A model generated the notes under the pieces. That model had not been told where the DNA came from. It did no database searches and was given only the letters and a program-made list of their open reading frames with translations. A DNA stretch of 64,000 nucleotides from positions 224,860,083 through 224,924,082 of the forward strand of contig NC_057795.1 of assembly GCF_018294505.1 (NCBI RefSeq), written 5' to 3'. Of this stretch, positions 32,204-42,921 are shown in pieces. Source of the stretch: Triticum aestivum. Its lineage: Eukaryota; Streptophyta; Magnoliopsida; Poales; Poaceae. Each line of letters opens with the position of its first letter. Within the stretch, counting starts at the first letter, position 1. Both the position numbers and the translations under genes were made by a program.

Positions 32204-32496
32204 TTAGGAGGTCCCAGGCAGGAGGCCTTGCCTCTTCGATCGTTATTGCTTTTGTGCTAGCCTTCTTAAGGCATCCTTTTTTAACTTATGTCTGTACTCA
32301 GATATTGTTGCTTCCGCTGACTCTTGTGTATCGAGCTATGTATTCGAGCCCTCGAGGCCCCTGGCTTGTAATATAAAGCTTGTATTAATTTATTTGATTC
32401 TAAGTTTGTGTTGTAATATCTTCCCGTGAGTCCCTGATCTTGATCGTACACATTTGCGTGTATGATTAGTGTACAATTGAATTGGGGTGTCACAAG

Positions 32497-32510
32497 TTGG
32501 TATCAGAGCC
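32497..32510 (+). other. Primer binding site of element G
   Basis: TTGGTATCAGAGCC two bases after the 5' LTR, the standard initiator tRNA-Met site. Confidence 0.85.
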
Positions 32511-34920
32511 GACTACCTGTAGGATCCCCCTTTCCAATTCCTTGGCCGAAGTTGAGTCTAGTCTTTGAAGAACAGTTTTACTAACATGGCTGTGTGGCTT
32601 ACGGGCCCACGTCGCCATTGGTTGGTAGTAGGATCTTTTATTCCTCGTCCTTACTCTGAGAATCTGATCTCTCTTCTATTCGGGTTAACTGATTTGCTAA
32701 CAACTCTAGGTTCTCGTAAATACTTTCTCCCGGGGAGCCCCTCACTCCAGATGATTACTTGGTGCATCGGAAGATTCTGAAGATACCCTCCGAAGTTTTC
32801 TCGAGATCCTTGTGCCCTTCGCCATTGCAATCCCTACCATCGTTAAATCCTTATGCGTAACTACCTACGCTATCGTTCATACCTTCATGCCCAGTTGCTC
32901 TTGTTATTACAAGAATTCCTAAAATACTCTTCGATGTTCTGAGGATCCTTTATGCTTACTGTCCTGCAGTTCCTTGCCGCATGAATATCCCCTAGGGATA
33001 ATTACTCGTGCTTCCCAAGTATTTGTTTATTCAAAATTGTTCATGTGATTAACAAGATACTTTGGAATACCATCCGATCTTCCGATAGTCCTCTCCAACT
33101 ATTGCTCTGCTAATATTTATCTGCTTGCAGTATGGTTACTTCCATATGTCTGGCAATACTCATTAGCATCCTTTGTCATCATAATTTTGAGCATTTGATT
33201 CGATTCATTTGCTAATGCTCGCGATCATCGGTCCTATTTAAAATTCTCCCCTTGGTTCATATGTCACTCCGGACTTGAGCTGGTGTTCGACAAATCAAAC
33301 CTTGTTTGATTGTCGATCTATATCTATCGAGCATACTTGTCTTTGATCATAGCCTCTACTTTTGATTCCCCGATTTGGAAACCATAATTCCTTTGCAATT
33401 GAGCTTTGAATTAGTCAGTTGTTTCTATGACCTGACCTCCTTGCATTCTTTCTTCTTCTGGTTGACTACCGATAGTCACATCAGATCCATTGTGGACCTC
33501 CAGGTCCTTTGTTGGGTTTTATCCGACAGCATCCTTCATATTCAGTAACCTTATGAGCCTTTCCTCGAATACACAATGCCTTTGGTAAATTGTATCCCCA
33601 CTCCCGTCAACCATACTTTGCTTCCGGGCTTGAGTTATTCACTTGTGAAGTTTGTGGTATGTGTTCCTAAGAGGCCCCAATGGGTTGAACCTATGCCTTC
33701 CACAATCTGTGTGAACCCGGAAACTTCTACGGGCCATACTCTACTAGTGTTATGCTAGATAAAATCTGAACACTATGGCTTTGTTGAAACTGAGAAGTGA
33801 ATGGGAGGTTGTGCATTAGAGAAGTGGGAGTCGACCTTGAACTTTGAGTTCATGCCCATGGACCCGATGTGGAACTTATCATGGAAGCTTCTTGTTATAA
33901 TAATAATTCCCTTGTGATAAGTCCATCTGTTATCTATATTTGGTCCTTTGCAACTATGGTTTCGACCATATTGTTCTTCTTTGATCCCATTTCTCGGACA
34001 AGTTAAAGTACTTGTCGTCTTCAAATCGTTTCACCTGTTCAACCTCTACATTGATATACCTTTTAGTATTACCCTTTGGTATCTCTAGAATATCATGGAA
34101 CTACATAACTTCTTATGAGTTCTTGATCAACTATTATTTCTCGCCGATTCCAATTTTCCACGGGTTCTGAGTATTTAGACACTCGAGAACACCGATAACT
34201 GATTCGAGTCTACACTTTCCTTTCCATTGTTTTGTTCAACCTTTCTTGTAACATATCATACTTGAGCAATGATAATTCCCTGCTTATGTAAACACCTCGG
34301 TGTACATTCTCTGTCAGTAAGACCTCGTTGCTATTGTTGATGACATTCCGGTAGCCACTGATGGACGAGAACTTTGCCTATTGGTCCGCCTCGTTCAACG
34401 AGCAGGAAAATGGTTCTCTTCGTCCCTCGCCCGTGGTACCAACGTTGTTGCCAACATACTGACATGCTATCCTCTGACCTACCTTCCTATCATGACTATG
34501 CATATGTTAGTGCCCTTCCTACCTTTAACCCACATGGTGGGCCCATAACCCACAGGTCCCAGGATCGAAACCTGACTCTCCTGTACATCTCTGTCTTCCA
34601 AAATTGTTCCTCACGCTTGGCTTCGTATGTAATTCACGAGCCACCTTCTTGTGATCTGTTCTGCTATCAGATGCAATACTTATTTTCGATGCACTGAACC
34701 CCTTTCACACTCTGTTTCAGTCATCAAACGATTGTTCATCCACTTGAAGTTTCTTATTGCACCTTCTAGCCTTGCTCTCGATGACTTTTGAATTTCAACT
34801 CGAGAGATGCCTCTATGCCATGTCGCGAGATAGCCCCCAGGTACCTATCTTGTGTTGAGCCCCGTTCTTTTCGAGTCTTCCCCCGTACTACACCCCTTAA
34901 ATCTCAGGATGAGATTTCTT
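32511..34920 (+). other. Non-coding interior of element G
   Basis: 2.4 kb of pyrimidine-rich sequence without gag or pol motifs in any frame. The size and position equal those of the element A interior, though I see no simple base-level match between them. The last codons before 34921 encode the pol-end remnant. Short open frames (for example 34374-34697) have no domain. Confidence 0.6.
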
Positions 34921-34935
34921 GTAGTGGAGGAGAAT
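34905..34935 (+). other. Pol-end remnant and polypurine tract of element G
   Basis: The frame reads SQDEISCSGGE and runs into GTAGTGGAGGAGAAT, the polypurine tract just before the 3' LTR. In element I the same place reads SRDEILLSGGE. This links G to Tekay chromoviruses. Confidence 0.65.
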
Positions 34936-37063
34936 TGTGACGTCCGGATAATTAAGCTACAGTAACCTATGCTAATGATACCATGTCACCACGATTACTA
35001 TTGTTAATCTCGTGAAGTTTCAAATCCTGTTTGAATTCAAAATTTAGAATCAAGTCAAATTATAGAAGCTTTCAAATGTCAAAACTAAAATGCTCATAAT
35101 GTTGCAAATATTCCATGACCAATTTTGGTGCTGAACCAACCTTTTTATAAAGTGGTTTAATGCCCTTTAATAATTAAAGAAGTGGCTAAAATATTAAATT
35201 AAATGCTTTTAAAATTATAAAAATGCTAAACTCTTTTATTTAAACCTCAAACTAATTGTGACATTGGTATAATTAGTAACACCAATTTAGGTATTGTTCA
35301 TATATTTTATGAAACTAATTGCTATCAAAAAATATTGTAAATAAATTAAAGAAAATAAAACACAGCAAAATAAAAGGAAAAGATTCCCCCCACTAGGCCG
35401 GCTGGCCCAGCTAGCCACCATGCCCCCCCTAGGCCTTGACCCACCTGGGACGGCCCAACTCCCCCACCGGTTGCCTCCCCCTCCTTCCTGTTTCTCGAAC
35501 TCGGCCGCTACAGGGCACTCCCACCCGCGGTCGGCACCGCACCACCTCGTCGACGACGCAGGAAAGGATAAGGCCTCCCCGCGCCCCCTCGATCTCTCCC
35601 CCTGCTGCACTCCACCACACACCACTTCCCTCTCTCTCCCTTCGCCTAGCCCCTTGTCCAGACCGACCTCTTCCCCCTCTGTCGATCTGGAGGAAGGACC
35701 GGCGCGCCCGTCGCCGTCCGCCTCACCTCGACGTGGCCACCGCCCTCCCTGCGCCAAGCTGACGTGCCCACGAGCTCCACATCGTCCGCCGCTCCTTCTC
35801 CGTCGAACCACGGGACCTGAAGCACTCCACAACACCGACGACAGCATCATCTTCCACCTTCAGACGCGTCGGAGCTCGCCGTCGACCCGCGCACCTCGAG
35901 CCGTCCCCGAGCCTTCTCTGCAACGGCCGTGATCCCTCGATCCTCCTCCCTCTCTCCCCGGCCTCTCCTCGTAGCCGTAGCTCGCCCCCGATGCACTCGC
36001 GCTTTCGCTGCTGCGGTCGAGCTCGCCGGCATGGCCCCTGTGGCCGCAGCCGCACCCGAGCCCGCTTGCGTGCTCCGTACCTCCGGCCGCAGCCAACGCA
36101 CGCGCTCGCTCACCCCCACTACCCCGGTCCGTCCCGACGGGCCGCGTCCACCCCTGCGCCCGCTGTGCATGTGTCCCGCTGCTGCTGCTCCGGTGGCCTA
36201 CTACTGATGCTGCCATGTGCCCCTCGCCGCCCACTCCAGCCGCCACGGCCCCTTCCGCCTCCGGCCGCCGCAAGTCCCAGCCTCGGCCCCGCTTCCCCCT
36301 GGCTGGCGCCCCGCCGCGCCCCGGCGGCCTTTGTCAGCCGCGCCCGTGCGTTCGGGCGTGCGCCCATGCCCCGCCCCAGCGCCCGATAGCCCGTGCCTGT
36401 TTTGGCCTATGGGCCACTGCCCAGTAGGCCCCATCGGCTTCCTTTTCTAAAAAAAGAGCTTTAAAAAATGTATATAAAAATAATAATTAATTAATTAACT
36501 TAATTAATTAATTAGGTTTAATTAAACTAATTACTTGCGTAGTCTAATTAACTAACTGGTTAATCAAATGGGCCTATGACAGAGGGCCCCACCCCCCTGT
36601 TGACCAGTCAAGAGTTGACTGGTCAATTGGGTACCCCCTGGCCCACCTGTCAGCCACTGGGTACAGTTCTGTGTACCCTGTGCTGGGTGCGCTTAGCATT
36701 TTAACAATTATTTTCGAATTAATATTAATTTCAGAAAATGTTTAAAACTTTGAAAATTCATAGAAAATAAACCGTAACTCGGATAAAAAACTTTATACAT
36801 GAAAGTTGCTCAGAAGGACGAGACGAATCCGAACACGCGGTCCGTTCATCCGCCACGCATCCCTAACATAGCAAACATGCAACTTTCCCCCTCCGTTTCA
36901 TCTGTCCAAAAAATACAAACTTCGGGAAAACATTCTCGGATGTTATTCCCCTTCGCCGGTATCGTGTAGTACCGCGTTAGAACACGTCTAGCTCTGCCTG
37001 TTGTCCTATTATGCTCTTGCTTGCTATGTATTTACTGTTTCTCGCCCCTCTTCTCTCTGATAG

Positions 37064-37138
37064 ACCCCGAGACTGCCGCTGCTGCCGCCGTGATCGACTA
37101 CGTCGACGACGACCCCTTCTTCTTGTCTGAGCAACCAG
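37064..37138 (+). CDS. Candidate LTR gene exon (element G 3' LTR copy)
   Basis: Same acceptor (CTGATAG), same 75-nt length, same GC donor (CCAG then GCAAGC) as 30536-30610. It encodes PETAAAAAVIDYVDDDP then FFLSEQP, one residue different from the 5' copy. The intron to 38664 keeps the AG acceptor. Confidence 0.45.
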
Positions 37139-38663
37139 GCAAGCCCCCCCCCCCTTTGATCTTCCCGATATCGCCCATTCTGTTCTCTCATGCTTGCATT
37201 AGTTTTTGCTACTGTAATTGATTGCTCCTATTCTGATGCATAGCCTGCTTTTGTAACCTGCTCATTGTACCTTACCTGCTTATCCTAAACTGCTTAGTAT
37301 AGGTTGGTTAGTGATCCATCAATGACCCCCACATTGTCCTTGTTGCCCCTGCTTCATCATCGACGCCTCAATCGACGTGATCGACGACTAGAGCTCGACA
37401 TCTCACATCACATCACGCCCCTTTAGTTGCTCGACTCTGCAGGGCTACTATCGAGTGCCGAGGGTGATCCCTCATAACGCACTCCTGATGATAATTCTGT
37501 AGTCTAGATATTCGGTCATGGTCATCGAGGGTGATTTCCTCTTTCACCATTCCCGATATGGCTCTGTCGTTCCACACCTCAAGTGTGAACCTCGAGGGTG
37601 GTCCCTCTTATGTTCACCTTGACGATTACATTAAGTGAAATCCTCCGGGGGTGATTCCTCGGGCTTTCCCCTTGATGTCTGGACACACAGTTACCTTGAC
37701 TTTACTTGAGACCTTGGTGAAAGTCGGGCGGGCCCGAAGAGCACACGCAAGATAATGACGTGGCACGACCGGGCATTCTAGGCCCTTGTCGTAAGTCCAT
37801 GAGACGGGGCGACGGGGTCACTTTCGATCATGAGTCTCTGCTCGTCTCCGCAAGCTAATAATACACGATGGTTTGGGTATTTGTTCTGAGTTGGCCTTTG
37901 GCCTTTACGCACTAACCACCACGCGAGAATAGTTATGGGCCTCGACGTCGCAGTATCAGCTGAAGCTTTGTCAGACATCCAGTTCAGCATCGTGGCACGG
38001 TCGAATCGTGCTGGCCATCCGAGGCGGTGCTAGTATCCACCCTGCACACAACGACCCAGAGTGCTGCGGGCGATGGGCCCAAGACCCCGGAGTGCTTAGG
38101 ATGTAGAATGGCGGGACCTCTCTGCTGAGCCTAGGTAGGGCTACGATGTGTTGATCTTCCGAGGGCGGGCATTGACCCCAGAAAGGGGTGTGTCCGGCCA
38201 GAGTGATCGAGCGTGTTGGGTAACGTGGTGCACCTCTGCAGAAAAGATTATCTATTAATAGCCGTGTCCATGGTAACGGACGTTCAGACTTATATCCTGA
38301 TCTTATACAACTACAAATGGATACTTGAGATATGTGGCTCCGAGATTGCTTTCTCGCAGGGAGTCGAGGAAGGATCTCTGGGCAATAATGTTACAACATG
38401 TTAGTTAATTATAAACTGCTATTCTTTACTGTTCTACATGTTGCAAGATGCTTGGAGATGCTTGAAGATGCTAGTCTTCGATAGGCTAGGCCTTCCCCTC
38501 TATTCTGGCATTTTGCAGTTCAGTCCACAGATACAAACCTTTCATTTGATACCAGTGCATACTTAGTATCGATCTGATGCTTGCGAGTACTTTGGATGAG
38601 TACTCACGGCTGCTTTGCTACCCCTTTTCCCCCTTCTTTCTTCTTTCCGCTTGATGCAACCAG

Positions 38664-38737
38664 ATGGTGGATCCTTGGAGTCAAATGCCACCGCCGATGG
38701 ATGCTACTACGTGAAGATCACCGATGACCAGGAGTAG
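38664..38737 (+). CDS. Candidate LTR gene terminal exon (element G 3' LTR copy)
   Basis: 74 nt after CAACCAG, in the same phase, ending TAG at 38735-38737. It encodes GGSLESNATADG then CYYVKITDDQE. Two residues differ from the 5' LTR copy, and length and stop are kept. Confidence 0.45.
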
Positions 38738-39029
38738 TTAGGAGGTCCCAGGAAGGAGGCCTTGCCTCTTCAATCGTTGTTGCTTTTGTGTTAGCCCTCT
38801 TAAGGCATCCTTTTTTAACTTATGTCTGTACTCAGATATTGTTGCTTCCGCTGACTCTTGTGTATCGAGCTATGTATTCGAGCCCTCGAGGGCCCTGGCT
38901 TGTAATATAAAGCTTGTATTATTTTATTTGTGTCTAGGGTTGTGTTGTGATATCTTCCCGTGAGTCCCTGATCTTGATCGTACACATTTGCGTGTATGAT
39001 TAGTGTATGATTGAATTGGGGGCGTCACA

Positions 39030-39034
39030 ATTGA
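39030..39034. repeat. Right target site duplication of element G
   Basis: ATTGA, paired with ATCGA at 28395-28399. Confidence 0.65.
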
Positions 39035-39193
39035 TCAGATGTTCTGCGATAGGAAGCCGAAGGACTAAGGAAGTCCCTGCGGAATTCAGATACATACTTT
39101 CTGGTGCAACAACAAGCGCTGGAGGATTTAAGCGCCAAACAAGATAATGTTAATTCGCTTGCCAAATGTCTTGCCAGCATTATGGGTACCTAG
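39035..39193 (+). pseudogene. Element E gene, last exon part 3
   Basis: This continues the frame of 28201-28399 after removal of element G. It encodes a TAG at 39050-39052, then EAEGLRKSLRNSDTYF, LVQQQALEDLSAKQDN and SLAKCLASIMGT, and stops at 39191-39193. The Leu/Gln/Glu spacing suggests a coiled coil. The early TAG sits in a position where a CAG codon would fit. The full last exon was split in three by elements F and G. Family not recognised; I lean to a CACTA accessory gene. Confidence 0.5.
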
Positions 39194-39908
39194 GATATTG
39201 TTTCTAGAGCTCTTCTAAAGTGGTTTCAGTTCTGGACTTGTTTTGTTGCAGCATTTATTTGCCCTGGTCACAAACTTTGACAACCAATGTATGTGATATG
39301 CTGCTTTGTTCCCCATATTTGCACTGGTGGTGAACTTTGATGCCCAGTGGATGTAATATGTGTAATAGCCATGATATCCTAGCGTAAGTTGCTTGCTTAT
39401 TTATTTCCTTGTTGTCTTGTTTATTTGTTTGCTTGTAGTTAGTGCAGTTATTTTTCCGTGATTTGCCAGTGGCCGCAATAACCTATTTTTTAAAACTAGG
39501 CCACAATAACCATGGGCTACATATTTATTGTAGTGACCATGGGCCTCCTACGGGCCATAGAAACAATGGGCCTTCTACATGCCGTAGAAACAACGGGCCT
39601 TCTATGGGGCATAGCATCAACGGGCCTTCTACGAGCCGTATGATCGATTGGCCAAACATGGGCCATTAACGAACTGCATTATGGGCCATAAATGGTCTAG
39701 AGTTGGAATCATCCTTTTGTGGGCCGATGATAAAGGGTTGTCATTAATCAGCCATATTTGATGACGCTATGAAAACGGCCCAACGGATTAACGGGCCACA
39801 AATGGGCTGACTCTAACCACGGGCTGAATTTGGCCCACAAGCAGAAAAGGCCAGTAACGGACCGTAAGTAACCGACTGCTGGAAATGAGTCCAAGAATAA
39901 ATGGGCCC
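39194..39908 (+). repeat. 3' region of element E with subterminal-type repeats
   Basis: Non-coding. From about 39520 to 39680 short units such as GGGCCTTCTAC, GGGCCATAGAAACAA and CCGTAGAAACAACGGGCC repeat in both orientations, as in the subterminal regions of Triticeae CACTA elements. More diffuse GGGCC words continue to 39908, where element H begins. No terminal TAGTG end is visible. Confidence 0.5.
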
Positions 39909-40428
39909 TGTTGGGGATATAACTATTTGTGTAAGCCGCCCAGGAGGGGCTGGGTTACACAAAGAAGGCTCATCAGAGAGAAGCCCGAGACCAAGCATGA
40001 TGATGGTGATTCAACAAAGGGCTTAAGGCCCACAGGCGACTTAAGGCCCGTTATAGTAAACCGCCATGATGGCATGACTTGTAACATAAGGTAGATTTAA
40101 CTAGTCACCGAGCTGGACACTGTTTAAGCCGGCCGGGACTCTGCAATCCACAGGGCGCCAACCCGTGTATATAAGGGGGCGACCTGCTGGCGGCTTAGGG
40201 CAAGAAACAACTGATCGAGAGCCGGGCATAGCATATCTCGCTCCCTGGTCATCGAAACATCAATACCAACCCAACTAGACGTAGGCCTTACCTTCACTGG
40301 AAGGGGCCGAACTAGTATAAACCCTCTCGTGTCCTTTGTCCCGATTTAACCCCTTCAAACTTCCTAGTTGCGATGGCTCCACAACTAAGTCCTTTCACGA
40401 GGACATCTGACGTGACAATTCCACGACA
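39909..40428 (+). repeat. Element H 5' LTR (520 bp)
   Basis: It starts TGTTGGGGATATAAC and ends TTCCACGACA, followed by the primer site. A TATA box is at 40168. The gag frame can be extended upstream into the LTR end, but a start after the LTR is more likely. Confidence 0.75.
40168..40175 (+). promoter_or_regulatory. TATA box of element H
   Basis: TATATAAG in CGTGTATATAAGGGGG, about 260 bp before the LTR end. Confidence 0.7.
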
Positions 40429-40429
40429 G

Positions 40430-40449
40430 TTGGCACCCACTGTGGGGCC
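40430..40449 (+). other. Primer binding site of element H
   Basis: TTGGCACCCACTGTGGGGCC begins two bases inside from the LTR end. This matches the TTGGCGCCCACCGTGGGGC type common in Tat elements, with two C-to-T-type changes. Confidence 0.65.
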
Positions 40450-42921
40450 AGCGCACGGTGGATTTGAGTTCTTGAAGGGCAACTTCGAAGGGCTCAAGGG
40501 ATACGTAGTGGGCCGGATGACCAAGAGTCATCACGGCAAGATCTACATCGACGACGAAGGCTGGGGTCCCGACGCCGTCTCAATTGAGTACGGATACCGG
40601 GTCCCCTTCGGCGGAATCCACGTCTTCATCGGCCGGATCGGTGAGCCGGGCCCTGAGCCGGACAACAACACCGACCTTGTCGAGACGGCTCAGCGTGCGA
40701 GGAAGACCCGGGCACAACCGGTCATGAGGCGTGCCTTCGTGGGCTGCATCCACAGAGAGGAACTTTCTGAAGGATCTGAAGATAGGGGTGTGACGGTCGT
40801 CCTCTCAGACGGTGATTCGTTCGCCGGTTCAATAGATTCGTTGTACCAAGTGCAAGACGGCATGCTCGGGGGTTGTTCTGATGGCATCAGTATTCCGGAC
40901 CCCTGTGAGCCGCCAAGATGGGCCGGAGTCTTCATGGCTGGGACTCAGCCCGGCTCAAACTCTACAGCTGTTGTAGCAGTAACGTCCGGGTTAGGAGTAG
41001 CCGGGGCAGGCTGCCCCGTGCGCCCACCGGCTAAGGTGCTGATAGATCTCATGGACAAGCTTACGGCCCTGTTAACCGCCACGGTTATTCCTGCAGACAA
41101 AGATGAGCATGACGCAGTGGTAGCACAGGTGCGTGAGGAGATAGCTCATGCCAAGGAGGCCTTGGCAGCTGAGGATACTAGACTAGCTACAGAGCGGGCG
41201 GCTCTCGACGCCCGGGCACAGCACTTGCAGTCAAAAGCTTACCAGCTCACGATGAGAATAAACGCATCCAATGAGGTAATGAGGAGGAGACATCAGAAAA
41301 CTCAGTCCCGTTTACCTCCGATTTACGACCCTCGGGCTCTTTTTGCGACACCCGGAGCCGGCCCAAGTAACCCGCCAGAGGCCAATCAGCTTCCAACAGC
41401 CGGAACAGGAGGGCCGACTCAGCCTCGGGAGATGGCACCGCCTCACGTGAGCATGCCACCGCCGCGTTATGTGCCAATTCCACCGGGTCACTTTTCCAAC
41501 CCCATGGAGAACTTAATCGCAGCTTCAACACGTTTGGCGGCTCTTCCTATGGATGGTGATGACCCGGCGACAGTGGAGACCCGGAGAGTCAGAGAACTCC
41601 TCCAGACGGCCTTCGCTCAGCAGGAGACCTATTCTTACAGCCGGGACATAATTCTTACAGCACCGCCTCGTCAGAACCGGAGCCCGAGTTACAGCAGGCA
41701 CATGGAGTCCGAAGCTTTGTCAAGCAACACCCAACGCCATAACCAGCCCGGTGGCTATCACCCGGTGCAAGACCGAATATGTCAGGAGAACGAACGGGTA
41801 GCTCAAGCAGTGGCTCAACAGGCGGCTTATCAGGACATCCCAGAGTATCCAACGACTTCTGTTGAGGCGGGAGTAGCCACTAGAACCGGTGGTGTTCCTT
41901 GTTTGGTACCGGCTCTGCGCAATGTACGTCTGCCCAAGGACTTTAAGGGACCTCGAAAGATACCAAATTACACGGCCGACTTACAGCCCGGGGCATGGAT
42001 CGAGAGTTATGAGATGGCCATGGAGCTGTTGGAAGTCAATGACGCGGCGATGGCTAAATATTTCACCATGATGCTAGATGGAACAGCCCGGTCTTGGTTA
42101 AAGGGTTTGCCACCCAATTCCATCGGCTCATGGGAAGTGTTAAAGGCCCGGTTCATCCAGAACTTCAAGGACACCTGGAAGCAATCTATGTCGATTGTGG
42201 ACTTAACGAATTGTAAGCAGGGGGAGGGCGAATCCACCACCCATTGGGTGCGCCGGGTCAAGGAGATAATTCATTCATCCGAAAATATGGATGCCGGTTC
42301 TGCAGTCCTTATGTTGGAGAAGAATTGTAGCTTTGAGCCGCTGAGGCAGAAGCTGGGGCGCCTTAAACGTGACTGCAAGGATATGGGCAGGCTGATGGCG
42401 ACTTTAGTTAAATATGCCAATTCTGATAGTACCAAGGATCCCGCGTCTGACAATGAGAAGAAAGGGAAGGGAAAAAGGAACGGCAATGGAAAGGGTCAAC
42501 AGCATAACCCGGGAATCAAAACGGCAATAAACGTAAGGCGGACGGTAACCCAGAGTTTGTGGCCAATGCCAATGCGCAAGGTAACAATCAAAGACGTAAG
42601 GGCAAACCGCCTCGATCTAGCGGGTCAGGCCCATCTCTTGAACAGCTACTCAGTGAGCCCTGCCCGAGACACAGCACCAGGGAGCGACCCGCCATGCACC
42701 TGTGGAAAGATTGCGCGATCATGAAGGCGTTTAAGAATTCCAACACCTATGATGGCCATAATGGGTCTGGTGGTGGTTCGGGAGCTGGCGGTCTCCATGG
42801 CCCAGGTGGCGGCTCAGGTTCCGGCTTTCAGGGACGTCAAGGAGGAGGCTATAACCAACAACAGTCTAGTCAAGGAGAGCAGCAACAGCAGCAGTCGGGT
42901 TATCAAAGCAACCCGAAGTAG
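40431..42921 (+). pseudogene. gag: Element H gag (nearly open, one shift)
   Basis: One frame is open from 40373 to 42724. The N-terminal part has GWGPDAVSIEYGYRVPFGG, a helical charged stretch (HAKEALAAEDTRLATERAAL) and Pro-rich linkers. The capsid-type core lies at about 41930-42430 (LPKDFKGPRKIPNYTADLQP, MLDGTARSWLKGLPPNSI, WVRRVKEIIHSSENMDAG). A one-base loss near 42512 shifts the basic tail, so the natural continuation is in the frame 42559-42921. That part has CPRHSTRERPAMHLWKDC, a CCHC-like finger, then a Gly- and Gln-rich tail ending in a TAG at 42919-42921. The encoded Gag would form the virus-like particle. The start codon cannot be fixed; the Met at 40373 lies in the LTR. Confidence 0.8.

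Larger units (their letters stand above)
28400..32494 (+). repeat. Element G 5' LTR (4095 bp)
   Basis: It begins TGTGACGCCCAG and ends GGGGTGTCACA. In the second LTR the end is GGGGGCGTCACA, which makes a 10-base terminal inverted repeat with the start. Contents: an AT-rich upstream part with a TATA-like site (28606), a GC-rich block (28850-29925), an AT-rich segment with TTAATTAA words, then the candidate exons at 30536-30610 and 32130-32203. Confidence 0.85.
28400..39029 (+). mobile_element. Element G: non-autonomous element with 4.09 kb LTRs
   Basis: LTRs 28400-32494 (4095 bp) and 34936-39029 (4094 bp) surround a 2.44 kb interior without gag or pol. Both LTRs start TGTGACG; the primer site at 32497-32510 and the polypurine tract at 34921-34935 are intact, and ATCGA/ATTGA flank the element. 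The interior end encodes QDEISCSGGE, the same pol end as in element I. LTRs are mid-90s percent alike by eye, so the insertion is not recent. Each LTR holds a GC-rich block and two candidate coding exons. Confidence 0.85.
34936..39029 (+). repeat. Element G 3' LTR (4094 bp)
   Basis: It starts TGTGACGTCCGG and ends GGGGGCGTCACA. It aligns with 28400-32494 along its full length. The GC-rich block is at 35390-36450 and the candidate exons at 37064-37138 and 38664-38737. Confidence 0.85.
17525..39908 (+). mobile_element. Element E: CACTA-like DNA transposon relic, interrupted by F and G
   Basis: Removing elements F and G leaves about 3.1 kb: a plus-strand gene with short exons and AT-rich introns (17525-19584, 28201-28399, 39035-39193) and a 3' region with subterminal-type repeats (about 39490-39700). 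The repeats and the short Gln/Ser-rich coiled gene fit Triticeae CACTA elements, though I see neither the CACTA terminus nor a transposase DDE domain. The left end is lost at element D and the right end is cut by element H at 39909. A host gene or another DNA transposon class cannot be excluded. Confidence 0.45.
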
